From: a virus
Length of the DNA: 64,000 bases
IMG/VR virus record: IMGVR_UViG_3300037245_000888
Location: 47,833-111,832 of that record
Strand: one strand, 5' to 3'
Made by a program: the position numbers and the translations under genes. How positions within the stretch are numbered: position 1 is the stretch's first letter; each line of letters opens with the position of its first letter. This document shows, piece after piece, positions 1-9,149 of the stretch. The notes under the pieces were generated by a model. It was not told the origin of the DNA. It did no database searches and saw only the letters and a program-made list of their open reading frames with translations.

Positions 1-1
1 A

Positions 2-1909
2 CATGCTGCAGGAACAATAGTTAGCCCAATTCCATTAGAGGATAATGTTGGCACGTTTACATCTTCAACAAATAACTATCCGATATCACAATTAAATATG
101 AAGGAGATTGATAGTTTGAATTTCGTGAAACTTGATATACTTGGACTGGATAATTGGGAGGTTATACTCAAGTCATGCAAGCTGGCCGGAATAGATACAT
201 TGGTACCTGATAATATGGATTTCTCAGATCAAGAAGTGTGGGATAATATGTTATTAGATCCGATTGGTATGTTTCAATTTGAGGGAGATTTTGCACATAG
301 TTATTTAAGAAAGGTTTTTAGAAAATCCAACATAGATAAAATGAAAGCTAATATGATTGGCATACCTGAAGAGTTGAAGACTATAATTATACTTGGTATT
401 GTGAATGGTGCAATAAGACCAGCAGGAGCTTCATATAGAGATGCATTGGCAAATGGTGATTACAATGATAACGGACACAAAGTTTTAAATGATTTCCTAT
501 CACCAACATTGGGATATTTAATATTCCAAGAGCAGATAATAGAATTCTTAAATAGGTTCTGTGGATTCACAATGGGAGAGGCTGACACTGTCCGTAGAGG
601 GTTTGCTAAAAAGACAGGTACAGAGAAATATATACCTAGAATAACAAGTGGATTTATTAAGATTATGCATGATGAATATGGTGTATGTAAAAAGGAATCT
701 GAGGCGATAATAATCTCTTTCCTAAAAGTTATAGAAGATGCTAGTTTTTACTTATTCTCAAAGAACCATGCTGATCCATACTCAATGTTAGGATTCGCAA
801 CTGCATATCTTAGAACATATCACCCATTAGAATTCTTTACATCTATGCTTGAGGTCAATTTATCAAACATGGATAAGACTAATCAAATAATGAAATATAT
901 AAATAAATTTACAAATATAAGAGTCAAGCCAGCACAATTTGGAAGATCGACTGCACATTATTCTTGTAGCAAAGAGAATAATACAATCTACAAAGGCATT
1001 GCATCAATTAAAACATTAGGAGTGTCAGTAGGCGATGCATTTGAAAAGCTTAATAGTGGGTCATACAAGACGTTTATGGACGCATTAGACGGCATATATC
1101 AATATGATAATGTTATGTATATCAGAAGGTATGAACGTGCTTTAAAGGATGATCTAAAGGTTTTAAAGAAGCAGTGGAAAGAAGATGGGTTTAATAAAGA
1201 TGAGATAAAAGAAAAGAATGAAGTAGAGAAAACTATAATAGCGAACAAAGTAAAGGATGAAAGAGTCATGTGTCCAACTAATCAATTGGTGGGAGACTCT
1301 GCAATAGAATTATTAATAGGACTTTCATTCTTCAAAGAGTATGGAAAATCTCAATATCTAATAAACATTCTCAAGGCATATTCTAAAATTAGATATGCTA
1401 TGGCATTAAAAAAATCATCACTTGAGTCACTTGATATTGAATGGATAAAAATAATTATAAACAATTCAAAAGAGACAGACTCACAATATTCACAACTTGA
1501 CACAGATAAAATATTACCTGAAATTATAGACATTATTCAAGATGTTGATATTTCAATAGATAATTGTTTATTACTTCAGGCTGAATATCTTGGATATATA
1601 AATGGCGAGTTGATAGAAAACCCACCATCTAAATATTGTATAATCAATATGGTAAATAAAAGATATACACCATATCTAAGACTACAGAGTTTGACAGGTA
1701 AGCAATTTGATGCTAAGATTGATAAAAGAACATTTAACTATAAGTTAGAGCAAGGAGATATACTTGAGCTAAGAAAGATAGTTAAAAAACCACAATATAA
1801 AATGGTTGGTGAGAAAACCAATGGAAAACCTGATTATGTTGAAGATAAAACTAAACCTCTAATTATATGGGTTACTGATTATAGGGTTGTTGAAAAGGGA
1901 GGAGAATAA
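2..1909 (+). CDS. dnaE: DNA polymerase III alpha subunit (DnaE type), 5'-partial
   Basis: Replicative DNA polymerase catalytic subunit. The reading frame is open from base 2, upstream of the first ATG at 98, and begins with HAAGTIVSPIPL, which matches the DnaE palm segment just before the third catalytic aspartate (FVKLDILGL, Asp at base 134). The gene therefore starts left of the window and the first two catalytic Asp residues are not visible. The DnaE finger signatures follow: GMFQFEG, TLGYLIFQEQ, ADTVRRGFAKK and FSKNHADPYSMLGFATAYLRTYHPLEFF. The remaining part resembles the tau-binding/OB region only weakly. Phages carrying a bacterial C-family polymerase usually have large genomes. TAA stop, followed at once by the helicase gene. 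Confidence 0.93.
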   Translation, partial: HAAGTIVSPIPLEDNVGTFTSSTNNYPISQLNMKEIDSLNFVKLDILGLDNWEVILKSCKLAGIDTLVPDNMDFSDQEVWDNMLLDPIGMFQFEGDFAHSYLRKVFRKSNIDKMKANMIGIPEELKTIIILGIVNGAIRPAGASYRDALANGDYNDNGHKVLNDFLSPTLGYLIFQEQIIEFLNRFCGFTMGEADTVRRGFAKKTGTEKYIPRITSGFIKIMHDEYGVCKKESEAIIISFLKVIEDASFYLFSKNHADPYSMLGFATAYLRTYHPLEFFTSMLEVNLSNMDKTNQIMKYINKFTNIRVKPAQFGRSTAHYSCSKENNTIYKGIASIKTLGVSVGDAFEKLNSGSYKTFMDALDGIYQYDNVMYIRRYERALKDDLKVLKKQWKEDGFNKDEIKEKNEVEKTIIANKVKDERVMCPTNQLVGDSAIELLIGLSFFKEYGKSQYLINILKAYSKIRYAMALKKSSLESLDIEWIKIIINNSKETDSQYSQLDTDKILPEIIDIIQDVDISIDNCLLLQAEYLGYINGELIENPPSKYCIINMVNKRYTPYLRLQSLTGKQFDAKIDKRTFNYKLEQGDILELRKIVKKPQYKMVGEKTNGKPDYVEDKTKPLIIWVTDYRVVEKGGE

Positions 1910-1910
1910 T

Positions 1911-4364
1911 TTGAGTGAAGAAAAAAATATTGTTGAGTTCAAATGTGAGATTGAAAATTGTGTATTCCAGAGTGACAACTGGAGTATATATGCAGCAATA
2001 CCTAAATTTGATTCAGTAGATGTATCTGACAAGGATATATTCTCTGAGTCTGAAGTCAAGGATGATGGATTTAAATACAACAAATACAATAATATAACAC
2101 TAGTTGGTAATTTACCATCATTAGATTTATATCAAGAATATACGATTAAAGCAGATGTTACAAATGATCCTAATTATGGATGGCAATATAAAGTTATAAC
2201 ACTGCATAGAGATGTTCCAGCTAGTGATGCTGCGACTAGAGATTTCCTAGCGTCTATACTGACATACGATCAATGTAGTGTCGTATTAGAAGTTTATCCC
2301 GATGTTGTAAATATGGTAATAGATGGCAATGAAAAAGAAATAGATGTCACTAAACTTCATAATATAGGTGAATTCAGAAAAGGTAAGATGATAGACAAGA
2401 TACAGGAAAACTATGTTTATATGGATTTACTTTCAGAATTTAAGGACTTTGATTTATCTTTATCTACAGTGAAAGCATTATTTACGAAGCATGGGTCATC
2501 CGAAAAGGTTAAGCAAGTATTTTATAAAGATCCATACAAATTCTTAATGGACATGGATAGGATAGGATTCAAAAGAGCGGATGATAAAATATTGAGAAAG
2601 ATGCCTGAATTAAAGAGTAGCTATATAAGATGTAAAGCATATTTTGATAAATATATTATGGATATGGAGGGCAAAGGACATACAATTATATCACTTCCAA
2701 AGTTAGAAGAGTCTGTAAGAGAAAATATAATAGATAGCTATGAGTATTTTGATGAAGTTCAAAGCGATGAAAGATTCAAAAAGATAAAGAATTTTATCAT
2801 GAGAAAAGAAACATTTGATAAAGAATTGTATATAGCTCAGACTTTAATCGATATGCAATATGGTAATGAGCTAAGAGTATGGGATTATGATTTTGTAGAC
2901 ATTAATAAAGACAAAGAATTCCCTGCAACATTAGAACAGATAGCTGCAATGAATGACGCATTAATTAATAACGTGAGTATGTTATTTGCAATAGGTGGGT
3001 CTGGAAAGTCATTTGCTATGAAAACTCTACTAGATGTATTAGATGAATTAAATAAAACGTCTCTATGGTTGGCTCCAACAGGTAGGGCAAGCAAGGTTTT
3101 ATCTGATTATATTGGAAGAGGAGCAAGCACAATACACAGAGGTTTGGCATACAATCCTTCACAGTCTCCTAAATGGGGATACAATGAAAACAGTAAATTG
3201 AATTGTGATATTGTTATTATTGATGAGGGCTCAATGATCGATGTAGATTTAATGTATAGATTATGCTTAGCAATTGATCCAAGCGTAACTAAATTATTTA
3301 TAGTTGGAGACGATTATCAAATACCTTCAGTTGGAAAAGGTAATGTTGCATACGATATGCTCAGATCAACATTTATAAATGTATCTAGATTAACAAAAGT
3401 ATTCAGATACAAAGCTGGAGGCATGGCAAAAGTATTAGATGATATGAGACTTGGAAAAGTATTCTTTGATAGAAAAACATTGAAAGAAGGCGTAAATACA
3501 TTTGGAGAAGATAAAGATTATGTATTAATTAAGACTCCACAAGAGAAGTCAAGTGGGACAATATTATCTATATACAACAAAATGATATTGCAAGGAGTCC
3601 CACATACGGATATAATGATAACAATGACAATGAATGTTCATGAACACGGTGCAATAAAAATTAATAAAATGATACAAAAATATTTACTCGACAAAACTAA
3701 ATTGTTGGATAAAAATAGAAACATAAAGTCTAATGGAATGGATTGGTATGTTGGAGATATAGTAATGCAAACGTCAAACGATTATAAGGCTGAAATATCA
3801 GAAAGCTTATTTGAGAGCTCATCACCGTTTGTAGGTGAAGTATTTAATGGATCAGTAGGAAAGATTATAGATATTCAAAGAGATAAAGCATTGATAGAGT
3901 TTGATGGCGTTAAATTAGTCTACACAAAGAGTAAATTCTATAACCTGCTATTGGGTTATGCCGTCAATATATATAAACTACAGGGTGGTCAGGCTCCATA
4001 TATTATACTATCTACACCAAAAGCTCATACATTTAATATGAATAAAAATCTAATGTATACAGGTGGAAGTAGAGCAAAGAAAAGACTGTTCCATATTACT
4101 GATATAGATATTATATTATCAGCATTGTCTAAGTCTGCAACATTTGAAAGAGATACACTACTTGGACATTTACTAAAGAAAGTATATTTAGATTGGTCTA
4201 AAGAAAAAGTGGTTAAACCGTATGTTGAAAAAGAACACAATAATAGAAATCATCAATTTGGATTAGGCGATAGAAAACCACCAACTATAGGTAAAACATA
4301 TAAAGACTCAAATACGTTTAGAGGCTTCACAGCTATGGATGGAGACGATGACATACCTTTCTAA
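1911..4364 (+). CDS. RecD/RecD2-like SF1B DNA helicase
   Basis: 5'-3' DNA helicase for replication or recombination. The likely start is TTG at 1911, placed behind GGGAGGAG; an upstream in-frame TTG at 1887 has no ribosome binding site. Motifs: Walker A AIGGSGKSFAMK (about residue 360), Walker B VIIDEGSMID (about 436), VGDDYQIPSVGKGN (motif III), and the C-terminal NIYKLQGGQAPYIIL and TGGSRAKKRL boxes typical of RecD. The N-terminal 300 residues hold an OB-like and helix-hairpin-helix-like region, as in RecD2. It starts 1 nt after the polymerase stop, so the two are translationally linked. Family assignment is firm; the exact role is inferred. Confidence 0.9.
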   Translation: MSEEKNIVEFKCEIENCVFQSDNWSIYAAIPKFDSVDVSDKDIFSESEVKDDGFKYNKYNNITLVGNLPSLDLYQEYTIKADVTNDPNYGWQYKVITLHRDVPASDAATRDFLASILTYDQCSVVLEVYPDVVNMVIDGNEKEIDVTKLHNIGEFRKGKMIDKIQENYVYMDLLSEFKDFDLSLSTVKALFTKHGSSEKVKQVFYKDPYKFLMDMDRIGFKRADDKILRKMPELKSSYIRCKAYFDKYIMDMEGKGHTIISLPKLEESVRENIIDSYEYFDEVQSDERFKKIKNFIMRKETFDKELYIAQTLIDMQYGNELRVWDYDFVDINKDKEFPATLEQIAAMNDALINNVSMLFAIGGSGKSFAMKTLLDVLDELNKTSLWLAPTGRASKVLSDYIGRGASTIHRGLAYNPSQSPKWGYNENSKLNCDIVIIDEGSMIDVDLMYRLCLAIDPSVTKLFIVGDDYQIPSVGKGNVAYDMLRSTFINVSRLTKVFRYKAGGMAKVLDDMRLGKVFFDRKTLKEGVNTFGEDKDYVLIKTPQEKSSGTILSIYNKMILQGVPHTDIMITMTMNVHEHGAIKINKMIQKYLLDKTKLLDKNRNIKSNGMDWYVGDIVMQTSNDYKAEISESLFESSSPFVGEVFNGSVGKIIDIQRDKALIEFDGVKLVYTKSKFYNLLLGYAVNIYKLQGGQAPYIILSTPKAHTFNMNKNLMYTGGSRAKKRLFHITDIDIILSALSKSATFERDTLLGHLLKKVYLDWSKEKVVKPYVEKEHNNRNHQFGLGDRKPPTIGKTYKDSNTFRGFTAMDGDDDIPF

Positions 4365-4387
4365 ACAACTAAAAGGAGAAATAAAAT

Positions 4388-7288
4388 ATGAACACGAAAA
4401 TCACAAATAACATTAAAATATCACAAATCAAAAATACAAAAGTATGTGCATTTAAAGGCTTCATGTCAACATTCAACGTGAGAGGTGGGTCTACCCCATT
4501 CCTCCACCTCTTATCTCTACATAAGAAATTTATAAGAGAACATGATAATATGACTGTTATAGAAGAATTCTTTGATGAAAATGTAGATGATTCGTACTTT
4601 CATTCTACTGTGGCCTTAGATATCGAGAAGAACTTATTCACTAAAAATTTAACTAGAATGTACGACTATTTCAAGTCTAATAACGCTACTATAATAGATT
4701 CTAAAGGTGGCTCATTCGATTACAATCACAATGGACAAACTATAGAAACTAAATATGATATGATTATTGAATATCCAGATAGAATTGAAGTTGTTAAAAT
4801 TGCTAACACTATTCCTAAGCTGTCATATAACGCTAAATCAGAGAAAAACTTACCAAGCAACAATCTAGAATTGTTCTTACTATCTGAGGGTGGTAAGAGT
4901 GCCTTTAACAGTGGTGGAACGTTGTTTGATAACATTAGTCTAGGGATTACAGATAAGCCTGTATATGGGTCTTTTTACCACCTACAGGGTAAGGCTGACA
5001 AGGATTCAGATAAGAAAAGTAAAATAGTTAAAAATTGTTATCAGATGTGGTTGAAAGGTGATTTCAAAGGTATTCAACATGAATTAAATGAGTTACAAGA
5101 ACTATATTATTATTATCATGAATTAGGTAAGAATGGAAAAGCAAAACCCTTTATGACTAAAATTAATAAAATTAACTCAATCCTAAAGTTTGATCACAAT
5201 CATGGTAATCACATTATCTCTGAAGTAAAGTTTGATAAATATAATATTCTATCTGAATTAGATGATATATTATCTGTTGAGTTAAATATGGATAGTGATA
5301 AATGTTCAGGAACCCATTGTACTATGTGTCCAAGTAAAGTATTATGTGACGCAAAGAAGTATACTCATATCGACTTAGAAGAGATAGTTGATGAAATTGA
5401 GGATGCTGATGATTGGACTAAGCTGCTTGATGATAATTATGAGTTAATAGAGAAGGTTGAGATTAAACCAACTAATCAGCAACAAGCAGTGATAGATACC
5501 AAAGAAGGATTTATTAGAGTTAACTCAGCATGTGGAACAGGTAAGTCTGAAACTACAGCTCAGAGATTTAAATCATTAATTCAAGATGGAGTTGAGTCAA
5601 ATAAAATACTTGGAATCACATTCACAAACAAAGGTGGACAGGAGTTAAGAGATAGAGTTTCAAAGAGAGCTAACGTTGATAAAAATGATCTTGAGATTTA
5701 TACATTTAACTCACTAGGCTCTCATATATTAAATAATGAGTTTGAATTATTAGGATTCACAAAAGAACCAACTATCGTAGATAATATCACGAAAGTAGAA
5801 ACTATGTTATCTATATTAAGAAATCCAAAGTACTATAGTATTGATTGGTTAAATATGAAATTACCATTACTATCTATGATCAATGCTAAAGGTGCAGTTT
5901 ATGAATTATTTGCTGCATTCAGCAAGAAGAAAACATTTGATACGTTTGGTGATTACGATAAAGAGCAACTGGAAATTATTCAAGAAATGTTCGATGAATA
6001 TAATAAAGCCGTTTGGAGTAAAGATAAAATTGACTATCAAGACCAAATATTATTAGTTAATGAATTATTCGAAAACCATCCACAGCTTATTGAGAAATAT
6101 GGATTTACACACATTATGACTGATGAGTTTCAAGATACTAATAAAATGCAAGTATACTTGCTTAATCAATTATCAACATACACAGAGTTTGTATCAATGA
6201 TGAATGTAGGTGACGCATCTCAAAGTATATACAGTTTTGCTGGATCCTCACAAGAATATATGTTAAACTTCGAAGCATATTTTGGAGAGTTCACAGATTT
6301 ATCAATGACAACTAATTTCAGATCAACAACGCAAATTTGCGATTTTGCCAATAAATTGGATAGATTAAATACTATCAGAATAGATAAAACAATGACATCA
6401 TTCAAAGGAAATGGAGAAGAAGTAGAATTACTCTCATACGATACCCTAGAAGACGAATATAGGGACGTAGCGAACCTTATTAAGTTTTCTGATACTAACT
6501 ATCAAGACACTGCTATACTGGCAAGAACGAAGGCTGAGCTGCTTAAAATGCAACGTGTGTTAAGTGATAATAATATACCTAGTATAATTGATGTCACTGA
6601 AAGAAATATAGACAATCATACTGTTAGGCTTGCTATTAATTTAGCTCAGTATTTAAACAACCCAAAAGAGAATCAATATTTGTTAGATCACATTTCATAT
6701 TTAAATCCAGAAGTGTCCAGTGATGATGAGTTAAATAATCTTATGGATAGTGTTGGTAAAACATTAACAGATGTAATTAACAATATTATCACTGAAGAAG
6801 AAAGACTAGAAGAAGGTTTGGATGCTAATGAGTCTATTGAATTAACTAGATTAGAATTATATTTAGATTTAGTTAGACCATTAAGAGACTCTGATGAAGT
6901 ATGTGACAAGTTTATTGAAGGTGTATTAAATAGTAGAACATTCATATCAATATCTGATTTATCTTCTTATTTAAAGAAACATGTAGATTATAATGATGCT
7001 GGACAAGTTGAGAAAGATGAAAGAAAATGGAAAGCTGTTAAACTTACAACTCTTCATTCTAGTAAGGGACAAGAATTTAATACTACTTTCGTTCTCCTTG
7101 ACAAAATGAAATATGATCACAAAATGTCACTAAAGGATTTGGAGGAAGAGAGGAGATTACTCTTTGTTGGCTGTACTAGGTCAAAGGATAAGTTGTACAT
7201 CATGTATAACAAGAATATGGATAAGAAACGTGGAGCTGGCAAGTATTGCTTGTTTGCTGATGAAGTTGCTATGATATTACAAGATTAA
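4388..7288 (+). CDS. UvrD-like helicase with N-terminal Cas4/AddB-like Fe-S nuclease domain
   Basis: A 966-residue fusion. Residues about 1-330 resemble a PD-(D/E)XK nuclease of the Cas4/AddB group, with YDMIIEYPDRIEVVK as the likely catalytic D...ExK strand pair and a four-cysteine cluster at C306, C311, C314 and C320 (spacing 4-2-5) of the Fe-S type. Residues about 365-960 are an SF1A helicase: Walker A SACGTGKSET (about 381), DEFQDTNKMQ, VGDASQSIYSFAGS, TTNFRST, TLHSSKGQEF and FVGCTRSKDKLY. The order nuclease-then-helicase is that of Dna2 rather than AddA. Ribosome binding site AAGGAGAAATAA. The cluster has three of its four cysteines in tight spacing, so Fe-S binding is likely but unproven. 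Confidence 0.85.
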   Translation: MNTKITNNIKISQIKNTKVCAFKGFMSTFNVRGGSTPFLHLLSLHKKFIREHDNMTVIEEFFDENVDDSYFHSTVALDIEKNLFTKNLTRMYDYFKSNNATIIDSKGGSFDYNHNGQTIETKYDMIIEYPDRIEVVKIANTIPKLSYNAKSEKNLPSNNLELFLLSEGGKSAFNSGGTLFDNISLGITDKPVYGSFYHLQGKADKDSDKKSKIVKNCYQMWLKGDFKGIQHELNELQELYYYYHELGKNGKAKPFMTKINKINSILKFDHNHGNHIISEVKFDKYNILSELDDILSVELNMDSDKCSGTHCTMCPSKVLCDAKKYTHIDLEEIVDEIEDADDWTKLLDDNYELIEKVEIKPTNQQQAVIDTKEGFIRVNSACGTGKSETTAQRFKSLIQDGVESNKILGITFTNKGGQELRDRVSKRANVDKNDLEIYTFNSLGSHILNNEFELLGFTKEPTIVDNITKVETMLSILRNPKYYSIDWLNMKLPLLSMINAKGAVYELFAAFSKKKTFDTFGDYDKEQLEIIQEMFDEYNKAVWSKDKIDYQDQILLVNELFENHPQLIEKYGFTHIMTDEFQDTNKMQVYLLNQLSTYTEFVSMMNVGDASQSIYSFAGSSQEYMLNFEAYFGEFTDLSMTTNFRSTTQICDFANKLDRLNTIRIDKTMTSFKGNGEEVELLSYDTLEDEYRDVANLIKFSDTNYQDTAILARTKAELLKMQRVLSDNNIPSIIDVTERNIDNHTVRLAINLAQYLNNPKENQYLLDHISYLNPEVSSDDELNNLMDSVGKTLTDVINNIITEEERLEEGLDANESIELTRLELYLDLVRPLRDSDEVCDKFIEGVLNSRTFISISDLSSYLKKHVDYNDAGQVEKDERKWKAVKLTTLHSSKGQEFNTTFVLLDKMKYDHKMSLKDLEEERRLLFVGCTRSKDKLYIMYNKNMDKKRGAGKYCLFADEVAMILQD

Positions 7289-7314
7289 CCAAACTAAATA
7301 AAATAAATCTAATA

Positions 7315-7344
7315 AAAGCATTGACATTAAGTTGTTGATGCTTT
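7315..7344 (+). terminator. RNA hairpin after the helicase gene, overlapping a promoter
   Basis: AAAGCATTGACA (7315-7326) and TGTTGATGCTTT (7333-7344) form a 12-bp RNA stem with two G-U pairs and a 6-nt loop, 27 nt past the helicase stop. The tail ATTATATTAC is only moderately U-rich, so termination may be partial. The -35 box of the next promoter lies inside the left arm. Confidence 0.5.
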
Positions 7345-7349
7345 ATTAT
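7321..7349 (+). promoter_or_regulatory. Sigma-A type promoter
   Basis: TTGACA at 7321-7326, a 17-nt spacer and TATTAT at 7344-7349. It precedes the gene starting at 7396 and probably the following run of small genes. A hairpin overlaps the -35 and spacer. Confidence 0.7.
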
Positions 7350-7395
7350 ATTACATATAGGGAACAGGAAAACAATATTGAGGAGGAAATTAATA

Positions 7396-7944
7396 ATGGG
7401 AATGTATACAGGAATCAGATTTAAGGGAACAGTAAAAGAAGAGTTTAGAAAAGGGTTTGGTATTATTGCTATTGAAGGAGATTGGGAATTACATTTAGAT
7501 GATAACTTAAAAGCATTTGGAGATAATGTAGGTAGAAGTGGTTTTATCCCATGTGGATGCTTATCATATATGCCTGATAAATGGGAGAAGGATTATATTA
7601 ATCCAGAAGGCAATAAGGAGCCTGAATTTAGCTCAGATAAAGACAAACCAATTGAAGAAGTTAAATATTACAAACAAGTTGACACAGATGGATTTAAAAG
7701 AACATATAATGAAGAAACTGGTTATTGGACTTTCCAATGTTCATTAAAGAATTATGAATCTGAGATTGAAATATTCTTTAAATTATTACCTTATTTTATT
7801 GAGTCGATTGATCACTTAGAATATTTCTATGAAGAAGATACATGGTCACAAAAGTATGAATTAGTGAATGGAAAGGTTGTTGAGACAAGTGATAAATTTG
7901 TACTGTATGGATATGAAGATGAAAATAGTAAGTGGGGTTATTAA
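7396..7944 (+). CDS. Hypothetical protein
   Basis: A 182-residue protein of unknown function. ATG 7396 is chosen because GAGGAGG at 7380-7386 sits 9 nt before it; the frame extends upstream to a TTG inside that site. It is acidic and aromatic-rich, with no signal peptide or membrane segment, and shows a Cys pair in IPCGCLSYM. It is the first gene behind the 7321 promoter and abuts the alpha-CTD-like gene (stop at 7944, next ATG at 7946). Similar cytosolic proteins of this style are common in Firmicute phages, but no family was recognised. Confidence 0.75.
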   Translation: MGMYTGIRFKGTVKEEFRKGFGIIAIEGDWELHLDDNLKAFGDNVGRSGFIPCGCLSYMPDKWEKDYINPEGNKEPEFSSDKDKPIEEVKYYKQVDTDGFKRTYNEETGYWTFQCSLKNYESEIEIFFKLLPYFIESIDHLEYFYEEDTWSQKYELVNGKVVETSDKFVLYGYEDENSKWGY

Positions 7945-7945
7945 A

Positions 7946-8383
7946 ATGAATTCAAATACAACATTAGAAGAATTAGATTTATCGGTAAGAGCATATAATT
8001 GCTTAAAGAGACACAGAATTAATACACTTGGACAATTAGAGAAATTAACTCATGAAGATTTATTGAAAGTTAGAAATATGAATATGAAATGTGTTTTTGA
8101 AGTTGAGAAGAAATTAGGTAGAGTTGATGAAATAGTTGAACATTCTCCATTAGAATTTAAACCTAATGAAATAGTATTCGATAGAAAAAGAGGCTGGTAC
8201 GGTATTTACTTAAGTAAAGTAGATTCAGAATGCTCAGAGGTTCAATTTGAAGATGGATTAACTATCGTCCGAACTAAATGGCTAACACATGTTAATCAAG
8301 TTGCAGTGTTAAAAATTATTAGAGAATATAATGAATTACAGCAAAGAGGTGTGATTGACTTAGGAAATGAATTTGAATATTAA
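7946..8383 (+). CDS. RNA polymerase alpha C-terminal-domain-like protein
   Basis: 145 residues. Residues 7-58 closely match the helix-hairpin-helix C-terminal domain of bacterial RNA polymerase alpha: LSVRAYNCLKR, then INTLGQL and DLLKVRNMNMK. Of the Escherichia coli alpha-CTD DNA-contact residues, those equivalent to R265, N268, C269, K298 and E302 are kept (R15, N18, C19, K48, E52), while the positions equivalent to G296 and S299 are Asn and Cys. The C-terminal 85 residues are unrelated to alpha, rich in beta strand. There is no alpha N-terminal assembly domain. Role inferred: binds UP-element-like DNA or sigma/activators and redirects host transcription. Start at ATG 7946, 1 nt after the previous stop; an upstream frame extension lies inside the neighbour gene. 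Confidence 0.8.
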   Translation: MNSNTTLEELDLSVRAYNCLKRHRINTLGQLEKLTHEDLLKVRNMNMKCVFEVEKKLGRVDEIVEHSPLEFKPNEIVFDRKRGWYGIYLSKVDSECSEVQFEDGLTIVRTKWLTHVNQVAVLKIIREYNELQQRGVIDLGNEFEY

Positions 8384-8394
8384 GGAGAAATAAG

Positions 8395-8556
8395 ATGAAA
8401 TACGAAATTACCTATAAATACACAAGCACAAGGATTTCTACAGTGGAGGCTGATAACGAGGAAGAGGCAATTAAAAAGTTTAACGATGGGCATATCTTAG
8501 AGGACTCAGAAGAAGATTGTGAAGATAGTGTTTTTCAAGATATTAAGAAAATATAA
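8395..8556 (+). CDS. Small hypothetical protein (53 aa)
   Basis: A short acidic protein with a plausible AAGGAG ribosome binding site 6-7 nt before ATG 8395 and a tight fit between its neighbours. The sequence starts MKYEITYKYTSTR and continues with EADNEEEAIKKF, a pattern seen in small phage proteins with a beta strand followed by a helix. No function recognised. Confidence 0.65.
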   Translation: MKYEITYKYTSTRISTVEADNEEEAIKKFNDGHILEDSEEDCEDSVFQDIKKI

Positions 8557-8568
8557 GGAGGATCACAA

Positions 8569-8769
8569 GTGAAAACTAAAAAGCAAATTAGAAAACAGAT
8601 TAGAGAATTAAAATTAGATCAGAAAAACTTAGGATTAAAAACTGATCGTCGGCTTTGGGGAAGTAAAATGAAACAAATTACTGAGTTATCTCCCAGAGAT
8701 ATGGATAAATTTAGCTCTATACAACTTGAGATTGATGTGTTAAGATGGGTAATGAGGGAGGAGAAATAG
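8569..8769 (+). CDS. Small hypothetical protein (66 aa)
   Basis: GTG start at 8569 preceded by AAGGAGGATCACAA, a near-perfect ribosome binding site. It is a basic N-terminus (KTKKQIRKQIRELK) followed by a helical, mixed-charge remainder; no domain recognised. The TAG stop directly abuts the ATG of the next gene, indicating translational coupling. Confidence 0.65.
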   Translation: MKTKKQIRKQIRELKLDQKNLGLKTDRRLWGSKMKQITELSPRDMDKFSSIQLEIDVLRWVMREEK

Positions 8770-8931
8770 ATGAAAAAAGAAGACTTTAAAGAGATGTTAA
8801 AAGAATGCTTAAAGGAGTTAATAGAAGATGGCACCTTGGCATTTTATAAAGGTGACTATACTGGTGAGTCAAAAATATATTTAAATGACGAACCTATTGG
8901 AAGTATTGATGTGTTACTAAGACGAACATAA
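8770..8931 (+). CDS. Small hypothetical protein (53 aa)
   Basis: ATG 8770 directly follows the preceding stop, with GGGAGGAG 6-7 nt upstream inside the previous gene. An amphipathic lysine/glutamate-rich helix (KEDFKEMLKECLKELIEDG) is followed by short beta-strand segments. Unknown function; probable early-expressed small phage protein. Confidence 0.6.
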   Translation: MKKEDFKEMLKECLKELIEDGTLAFYKGDYTGESKIYLNDEPIGSIDVLLRRT

Positions 8932-8949
8932 GACAATAAGGAGGCTCAA

Positions 8950-9138
8950 ATGATTAAAAAGTTTGTCGTAAGATTCTTAGAATCAATGGTGGACAAATGT
9001 AATTCTGAGATGGAAATTTTAGAAATGGAAGGAAGATCTAACAGTATAAAATACTCTAATGAATGGTTGGATGAGATGCATAATCTTGAAACAAAGAAGA
9101 AACAATCGTTGCAACATGTTATTAGACTATTAAAATAA
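8950..9138 (+). CDS. Small hypothetical protein (62 aa)
   Basis: ATG 8950 follows AAGGAGGCTCAA, an excellent ribosome binding site. Almost entirely helical by composition, with mixed charges, suggesting a small coiled-coil protein. No recognisable domain. It lies in the run of small genes that precedes the DUF1064 gene. Confidence 0.65.
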   Translation: MIKKFVVRFLESMVDKCNSEMEILEMEGRSNSIKYSNEWLDEMHNLETKKKQSLQHVIRLLK

Positions 9139-9149
9139 AGGAGGCTTAA

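Noticed and set aside
1887-1910. Upstream TTG start for the RecD-like gene
   Set aside because: It lies within the polymerase gene with no ribosome binding site, whereas GGGAGGAG is correctly spaced for TTG 1911.
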